Of a stretch of DNA of 64,000 nucleotides, positions 57,142 through 64,000 are shown piece after piece. Source of the DNA: Anolis sagrei (taxonomy: Eukaryota; Chordata; Lepidosauria; Squamata; Anolidae); the NCBI RefSeq assembly GCF_037176765.1, contig NC_090024.1, positions 196,164,278-196,228,277 on the forward strand, given 5' to 3'. The translations under genes and the position numbers were made by a program. The notes beneath the pieces were generated by a model, which was not told where the DNA came from, made no database searches, and saw only the letters and a list, made by a program, of their open reading frames with translations. The stretch's first letter is position 1. Every line of letters begins with the position of its first letter.

Positions 57142-58093
57142 GTCATCCAAGATATTGTTGCACAATGCATAATAGGAAATACAAGTGGATCCAAGTGGCT
57201 GAAAAGGTGGCAGTCTGAAATTTGTTTTTGGTTGCTAGATTATGACAAGAAGCTATGGCCTTTTGAAGTTCTCCCAAAGTTTAATTCTTTTCCTAATGAT
57301 TTTTTTCAAGTAAGACTGTTATTGTACAGTCAGCTTGCCTCATTCATGGAATTGTACAGGGAACTCATATAACAGTATCCTTCAGTTACCCCCGCTGCAT
57401 TTTCCCACAGCTTCTGTCTTTTTTCCCCTTTCTTTCTTCATACTGCCATGCAAATAATAAAGAGTAAAAGATGGATTAGATACTAATTATCTTTTGATTG
57501 ACGATGCTGTGATTATTTCACCAGGAAGCATCTTATGTCAGTGTCAGATGCTATAACAACAATATCATATTGCGATATTTTTGTTAGAAAGAAGAGGACA
57601 GTGCAAAGGAAGATGTTTCACTCGTACTTCAGAAAAAGAATTTAACTTCTCTAAAATTTAAACTAATAGTTAAAGTTAACTGACTGTATTGCTCCAAGTC
57701 AATGTTGAAGTCTTTATGTAGTTGAGAATCCAATGAAGTCAGCAAGCTCTTTCAATATAATGTTCACAGCTCAGTCAATAATTCAGGTTGACTTAATTTC
57801 ACCATATGGAATTTTCCCTACTTCGTTCATAGAATTGCAAGGAACAACATATTAATATTCAGTAAGTACTTACGTATTATATATAAGTACATTAGTATTA
57901 GCAACCTTATGATTTTTAATCTCCATATTTAAGAATGGCTGTAAGGTTATTCATTATGTGTTGGTATGTGACCTACTAGATAATGGACTGCAATTCCCAT
58001 TAGAATAGCCAACAGTGAAGGAATAGGAGTTATAGCCCTTCAGGTTCTGGAAGATTCACAGAAATCAATTATCCCATTATAAATCCTGTGTGG

Positions 58094-58228
58094 CAGGGAT
58101 TGGCAAACTTCAGCCCTCCAGGTGTTTTGTACTTCAACTTCCAGAAATCTCAGCCAGCTTACTGGCTGTTAGGAATTTTGAGAGTTGAAGTCTGCAGCAC
58201 CTGAAGGGCCCAAGTTTGCTCATGCCTG
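58094..58228. mobile_element. hAT-type palindromic MITE
   Basis: The termini CAGGGATTGGCAAACTTC and AAGTTTGCTCATGCCTG are imperfect inverted repeats, with the shared CTCCAGGTGTTTTG block. It lies in PFKFB2 intron 2. Confidence 0.75.
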
Positions 58229-58398
58229 CTATAGGGGATGGCTGCAAAAATAGCACCAAATGCTTTTCATTGTTACACACTGATGTAAATAAGTGAAAAC
58301 TTTAATGTTTACAGTTACTTACTAGCTAATAATATTTTTGGCTTTCAAAAACTATGAAGACAGGCATTCGAGTCACTGAGATGAGGCTTTATTATTAA

Positions 58399-58533
<135 letters not shown>

Positions 58534-58597
58534 TGAGTGCTAAATATTAATTTCCATAGTCCAATATGCGGTTTTGTTTTTAATGCACTAAAGCAAT

Positions 58598-58715
58598 ACA
58601 GTGGTCCCTTAGTATGCACTGTGGTTTGGTTCCTGGACCTCCTGTGGATACCAAAATTTATGGATGCTCAATTCCCATTATATACAATGGTGAAGTAAAA
58701 TGGTGTTTTTCATAG
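58598..58715 (+). mobile_element. Tc/mariner-like short repeat
   Basis: CAGTGGTCCCTTAGTATGCA, TGGTTTGGTTCCTGGACCTC, GATACCAAAATTTATGGATG and CCCATTATATACAATGGTGA. It is the left half of the family seen at 35127-35345. Confidence 0.55.
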
Positions 58716-59061
58716 GACTTGGCTTCCAGACCTTTGGTCATTTTGGTCACCCTTCTCTGGATATGTTCCATTTTGTCCATGAGCAACCGGTGTAAAATAG
58801 GACTATATTGATGTTTAATGGATGTGGCGGATGATTATAAGAGAGAAAATCCACTTTTCTGGACAATCTTGATGTACTCAAGTTTTGAATTGTGCCTGAG
58901 TAATTTTCACCTCAGAGAAAGGTCATAGATGTAGTTGAAATGTAAAGAAAAATAGATTAAAAGTAAGAAAGAGTACAATAGGTAAAGGAAATAAAAAGAG
59001 GGATTAATTTCAGATTCATGAAACATGGAGCATGCATTGTTGTATATATTCTGCCTGACCA

Positions 59062-59097
59062 GGTTGGGGTTGGGGTTGGGGTTGGGGGGGGGGGGGG
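59062..59097 (+). repeat. (TTGGGG)n run with poly(G), quadruplex-prone
   Basis: Three GGGG blocks spaced by TT are followed by TT and G14 (59084-59097). The strand is the sense strand of PFKFB2 intron 3, so both the non-template DNA and the nascent RNA could fold into a G-quadruplex. Confidence 0.9.
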
Positions 59098-59937
59098 AGA
59101 TATCTGAACCTTCTTCAAAGGCAGTGGCTTCAAGTTTAATGTTTCAAAACACACCTGATTTCTCAGAGTTTGAAATCAAGATTCCACACAAGATAAACAT
59201 TTCTTGTACAATGGCCACTGACAGTTATTTATACTTCAACTTCACTTTCTCATGACTTGTAGTACTGTTTATTTTGAGTTAAACTCAAACAATTACACAA
59301 TTATTTCAGAAACAAGCTTTTAAATGAAGTATCTCATTCATTTTAGAGAAGCGCTGCATGAAGCTAGTGAATTGAATTTAAATGCTCTTGTGCCATAATT
59401 GCAGCTTGATAGATGTGGGATGCCAGGTAATGGAACTGAGGATCTAGAATATTGTAGTCTTTTTAAAAGGAAATTTCAATAACAGAAAAACTAAAATTTG
59501 GCTCTAAAATGAAGTTTAGCTGTTGGTGCTTCATTTTACAGATGAGGTGGATGATTGCAAAATGTAAAAGGTGTTGGATGAATATGAAATACCTTTGCAA
59601 GAATGTTAAAAATGTTTTGTTTTGAAATTTGCTTCCTGATAAACCACTTTGAAGACTACAAGGATTTTCGTAATAGGACACAGCCTTAGGGCTTTTTCAC
59701 TTGTTTTAAATCCAGAAATTGTGTGCACTAAACTGCCCACTCTGTGAATTGCCACAAAAGTGGTTGAAGTTTTGCCAAATTTAAAGGAAATCTGTAATTT
59801 TGGTTTTAAAAAAGCAAAACGGAAGGATAAAAATCTAGATGTAAAAGGGATTCACTGAATGATTTCACAGGCAGTTTGGCCTCTTATAGCTTCAGAATTA
59901 TTTTCATCCTTCTAATTGCTCATTATATTTTTTGCAG
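59098..59937 (+). other. PFKFB2 intron 3, 3' part
   Basis: No repeat or exon is recognised before the acceptor TATATTTTTTGCAG. Confidence 0.45.
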
Positions 59938-60004
59938 ACAGTGTGCCTTGGTGGCTCTTGAGGATGTGAAAGCTTATCTCATGGAGGAGTCTGGCCAGAT
60001 TGCT
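59938..60004 (+). CDS. PFKFB2: PFKFB2 coding exon 4
   Basis: The exon is 67 bases and encodes the end of codon 108 and QCALVALEDVKAYLMEESGQ, IA (through residue 130). The donor GTAGGT was chosen rather than GGTACA because the next exon starts with GTC TTT GAT, restoring IAVFDATN. It is part of the kinase domain. Confidence 0.95.
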
Positions 60005-60659
60005 GTAGGTACACACTTGGGCCCCACAAATAGGTCATGTTTGGATTTAAAGGACACAGGAGGGAGAGTTGCAACAGGAGCACTCCCACCATACAAATAC
60101 ATGTCAAAAATATTAAGAAAGGAATTTCTCAAATGTGTGTTTGGATTAAAGATGGTCTTAGATCACTCTGTCAGGGAGAAGGTATTTTTGAGTTCTGTTG
60201 AGAACTGCCTTTTGATGCATCCTTTCTTTCTGACAGCAATCTTACCATCATCTTAATTTCCCATTGAACTGGAGCATGACGGCAGAAAATTCTAAGAGCA
60301 TTGAGCTAATGTTATTTTTAAACAAAGCAGGATGGGAAGACAGATGTCAACAGGATTGGTTGTTGGGTTCCTGGTTCTATCACAGCTACCCAAAGTGCCA
60401 GATGCAGACATCTTACTTATGTAATTCCTCTCCAAAGAAGTGTGCTTGGCATCAAAGCTAGTTTTTGAAGTACCAATCAAAACCTTTTTTTACTCTTCTG
60501 GGCTTTTAAATGTTATTTCTGAACTTTGTCATTTTTATGTGTGGTTTTTTAGAGTTTGTTATGTTTGAAGTTGTTTGTGTATATTTGGGAGTTATTGCTT
60601 TTATGTTGTCAAAACTTTTGAAGCAGAATAAATATCTGGATAATAAATGTGTGTCCTCA

Positions 60660-60862
60660 TAGCATTTTCATACCACCTTAACTGCTGTGGTTCCAACCTA
60701 TGTAATTCTGGAATTAGTAGCTTCGTGACATACTGAAGTTGGATGAGTACTCTGAGGAATTATAACTGTTCTGTTGAACTACAGATGCCAGAATCCCATA
60801 CTATGTAGCCATTGTAGTTGAAGCAACAGCAAAGTACTGTAATTGTGCAGTGTGGATACATC
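60660..60862. mobile_element. palindromic MITE, diverged
   Basis: ACCACCTTAACTGCTGTGGT and GTAATTCTGGAATTAGTAGC on the left mirror CATACTATGTAGCCATTGTA and TGCAGTGTGGATACATCC on the right. It belongs to the broad TCTACACTGTAGAAT group. Confidence 0.55.
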
Positions 60863-61603
60863 CTAATACTGTTTCCAGTTGTTGGTTCCTTGAAGCATGG
60901 GATTGCTAAGCCACTTGCTGAAAATCATGCAAACCTAAACACTTCCAGACTTCTGACTCAAGCAGAGGACTTCTGTTTTATAGGGGAAATACACTGTAGT
61001 CAGTATGGAACACCCCCTTCCCAAAATTTTAAAGTACTAATCTTTTAAAAGCTTTAGAAGGGGTATATGAATTTGTTTGTGTGTCCATACCAATCATGCA
61101 TAAGACATTGACTGCAATTCACATCACTCCTCCACTTTGCTAAGCTGTTGTGCATTGCAGTTCACCAGCATCAGGAGGGTCACATGAGTCCTACTATTAG
61201 TTTGTAGTGATTGTAAGCAATGCTATTCTCTTGGAGACAGAAAAAATGTAATAAATGATTTTAATATGCAGATTCAATTGTGATCAAGCCCTGCTTCGCA
61301 CACAGTATTTTTGATTCATATACAGATCAGTGGGAGATTTTTATTTCTCTACCTATTAAAAATAGAATGCATATATAACTCAGTCCTCTGTGTAGTTAAA
61401 TTCTTTAGGATTCAGCATGCAATTATGATCTTAGCTAGGTTTTTATACAGTATAGTTGATGCAATAGCTGAGGTTGAACACTATCTAGAGATAGTGACTT
61501 ACAGTGATACTAGTATTAATACAGATGCCTAAATTCCATAGACAATTCTAGAAATCATAGCAATTGCTACTTAATTAAATTACAAATCTGTCTTTTTGTT
61601 TAG
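60863..61603 (+). other. PFKFB2 intron 4, 3' part
   Basis: Apparently unique sequence before the acceptor CTTTTTGTTTAG. Confidence 0.45.
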
Positions 61604-62046
<443 letters not shown>

Positions 62047-62061
62047 ACAAGAGTAAGAGCT

Positions 62062-62557
62062 GGGTTGTGGTGAGTTTTCCGGGGTGTATGGCCATGTCCC
62101 AGAAGCATTCTCTCTTCACGTTTCACCCACATCTATGGCAGGCATCCTCAGAAGTTGTGAAGTTTGTTGAAAACAAGGCAAGTGGGGTTTATATATCTGT
62201 GGAATGTCCAGGGTGGGAGAAAGAAACAATCAGGCCAGCTAATCACCTCTCAACAAAGGATTTCCCCAGGCAAGAAGTAGCCAAGCCTTGAAGCTGCAAG
62301 GCTTTTCGATGCTAATCCAAGTGATCACTAGCAGCATTTACGCTTGCCTCAAATGGACAAGAGTGTTTTTCCCATCCTGGACATTCCACAGATATATAAA
62401 CTCCACTTGCCTTGTTTCCAACAAACCTCACAACCTCTAAGGATGCTTGCCATAGATGTGGGTGAAACATTTGGAGATAATGCTTCTGGAATATGACCAT
62501 ACAGCCCAGAAAACTCACATCAAACCAGTGATTCTGGCCATGAAAGCCTTTGACAAT
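62062..62557. mobile_element. Penelope-like element with inverted ends
   Basis: The left part (62062 to about 62215) is the 3' end in reverse (GGGTTGTGGTGAGTTTTCCG). The right part (about 62216-62557) is a longer stretch in forward orientation ending CATGAAAGCCTTTGACAAT. The 15-bp flanks ACAAGAGTAAGAGCT (62047-62061) and ACAAGAGCAAGAGCT (62558-62572) are a target duplication with one change, so both parts arrived as one insertion. Confidence 0.82.
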
Positions 62558-62739
62558 ACAAGAGCAAGAGCTTTCATGACAAGAACAAGCCATAGACATG
62601 GCCTGCCAGATTTTTTTTAGGCTTACAACCCCCATCAGTCCCATAGCTGATAGTGGAGATTTATGTGAGACACAAAATTGGAAAACAACTTGGAAGACCA
62701 TGGTTGCAGATTGTGTTCTAACACACTCTTGTCAAAACA

Positions 62740-62985
62740 GAATTCATTTTCTGGCACAATTCAAAGTGCTGGTCTTGACCTGTAAAACCCCATGAGTTAG
62801 GTCCAGACTATCTGAAAGAGTGTGTGTCCCCATACAAACCTGCCAGAACTTTAAGATCCTTGGCAGATGGCTTTCTCTTGGTTTTGCCATCATCACAGGC
62901 TCACTTGGTGAGGAGGACATGAGAGAGATCCTTCTCAGTAGCTACTCCAGCCTCTGGAACACCCTTCTATAGGAAGCTCGGCTGT
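62740..62985 (+). mobile_element. L2-type LINE fragment, degraded
   Basis: CAATTCAAAGTGCTGGTCTT corresponds to the AQFKVLVL stretch of the L2-type frame, and TCCAGCCTCTGGAACACCCT to the LWNTL stretch. The frame is broken and both ends are missing. Confidence 0.7.
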
Positions 62986-63281
62986 CCCCTTTTTGTTTTT
63001 CTTTTGTCTAGCAATCAAAGAGATTCTGATTCAAGCATGCCTTTATCATATATGCAGGAGATTTTTATATGGGAGCATTTTATTCTTTTTAAAATTCTAT
63101 TTGTTTTTTTTAATCCACTTTTTATTCCTGTGGATATTTTTATATTTTTGTTTTGGATCTCACACAGGGTAACATACAAATGCAATACCTAAATAATGAA
63201 TTCATATAAGGACACATCTTGGATCCCTTACACTAGTGTCTAATTAGTATGAATAATTAAGATTTAGTTATTATTAAAGTA

Positions 63282-63725
63282 CAGACAGTCCCCAAGTAAC
63301 AAGATAGGTTCTGTAGGTTTGTTTGTAAGTAGAATTTGTATATAGGACTGAACAAGCACATTTTTAAAGTGTAACTCTGGCCAAAACACACACACCCCTT
63401 CTCTCTCTCTCTGTATATATATAGTTTTGGATAGCATAGGGAAGGGTTAACAGTCCTGTGGTGTTTGTTTTGCTATCCATGCCCCTGGTCAGAAGATTTC
63501 ACCTCATGTTCTGTCCCTGTGATCACTGGATTTTTTTTAAAAGTGTGTTCTGGAAACAAGGATTGGTGATAAAGCTTCAGTGAAGACACCTTTTCCCCAT
63601 GATAACTCTTTCAGGAGTGAATTTCCCTTTCTAGGGATAGATTTATCTCATTTCCTGTTATCTCACTCCTGTTTTTAACTATGAACTATTTATAAGTTGG
63701 ATGTTTGTAACCCGGGGACTGCCTG
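63282..63725 (+). mobile_element. Tc/mariner-type DNA element, complete ends
   Basis: The termini CAGACAGTCCCCAAGTAACA and TTGTAACCCGGGGACTGCCT are inverted repeats, and the element is flanked by TA on both sides (63280-63281 and 63726-63727). It has no coding sequence. It contains a CA run and a CT/TA-rich stretch near 63388-63424. Confidence 0.82.
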
Positions 63726-64000
63726 TAGTAACTTCTATTATTACTATAGGAATTTTAGAGATCCATGGTTGCAGTAGGCACAAAAGTTGAGTGGAAATAT
63801 TGAAACAATTAATGTAAATACAGTTTGTGTTTCCATAAAAACATGTTTTGCAATTTGGTGCCATCCAGATATTTTGTCCATCCGGTGCAACAAATAGTCA
63901 GGATACTATCTGCTTTAATCCAGATATCTGGAGACTCCTGAAGTAGGAAAGGCTACCATATGGGAATCTTTATTTTATTAAGCATCTCCCCTTTCTTTTA
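63726..64000 (+). other. PFKFB2 intron 5, window end
   Basis: Nothing recognisable. Confidence 0.4.

Noticed and set aside
59062-59097. Interstitial telomere
   Set aside because: The unit is TTGGGG, not the vertebrate TTAGGG, and only about four units are present.

Overview
This window is nuclear DNA from a squamate reptile, most likely an iguanian lizard. That is inferred from the repeat set: Bov-B, CR1, L2-type and R4-type LINEs, Penelope-like elements, two tRNA-derived SINE types, a 5S rRNA-derived SINE and many hAT and palindromic MITE copies. The genes have vertebrate splice sites and the coding exons are separated by repeat-filled introns.

Three host genes are recognised by protein similarity. 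SARG (the C1orf116 orthologue, minus strand) has three coding exons at 2822-6628 giving 580 residues. YOD1 (OTU-type deubiquitinase, minus strand) has two coding exons at 42653-43359 and 47180-47387 giving 304 residues. PFKFB2 (plus strand) has its first five coding exons at 50972-61678 and runs off the right edge. The order and orientation SARG< YOD1< PFKFB2> matches the human 1q32 neighbourhood. YOD1 and PFKFB2 are head to head, with a CpG-rich YOD1 promoter at about 47.1-47.77 kb and a second GC-rich block before the PFKFB2 start at about 50.6-51.0 kb.

Layout: 0-1.7 kb is the end of an L2-type LINE whose frame is open from the window edge, then a minisatellite and an inverted Penelope pair. 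2.5-6.7 kb is SARG. 6.7-42 kb is SARG 5' flank or leader intron plus intergenic DNA, holding a possible SARG leader exon at about 22.05-22.2 kb and many transposon fossils. 42-47.8 kb is YOD1. 47.9-50.4 kb is a dense nest of transposons filling the YOD1-PFKFB2 interval. 51-64 kb is PFKFB2 with repeat-rich introns.

The genes do not form an operon or pathway: SARG is a poorly characterised epithelial, androgen-responsive protein; YOD1 trims ubiquitin for the p97/VCP pathway; PFKFB2 sets fructose-2,6-bisphosphate levels. I did not find a new protein-coding system. The most distinctive signals are structural: hAT insertions repeatedly landing in the terminal palindrome of one MITE family, two Penelope copies with inverted ends (one clearly a single insertion), a perfect 66-bp-arm palindrome just inside PFKFB2 intron 1, an upstream reading frame that overlaps the YOD1 start codon, and many long poly(G)/poly(C) tracts, several lying inside transposons.
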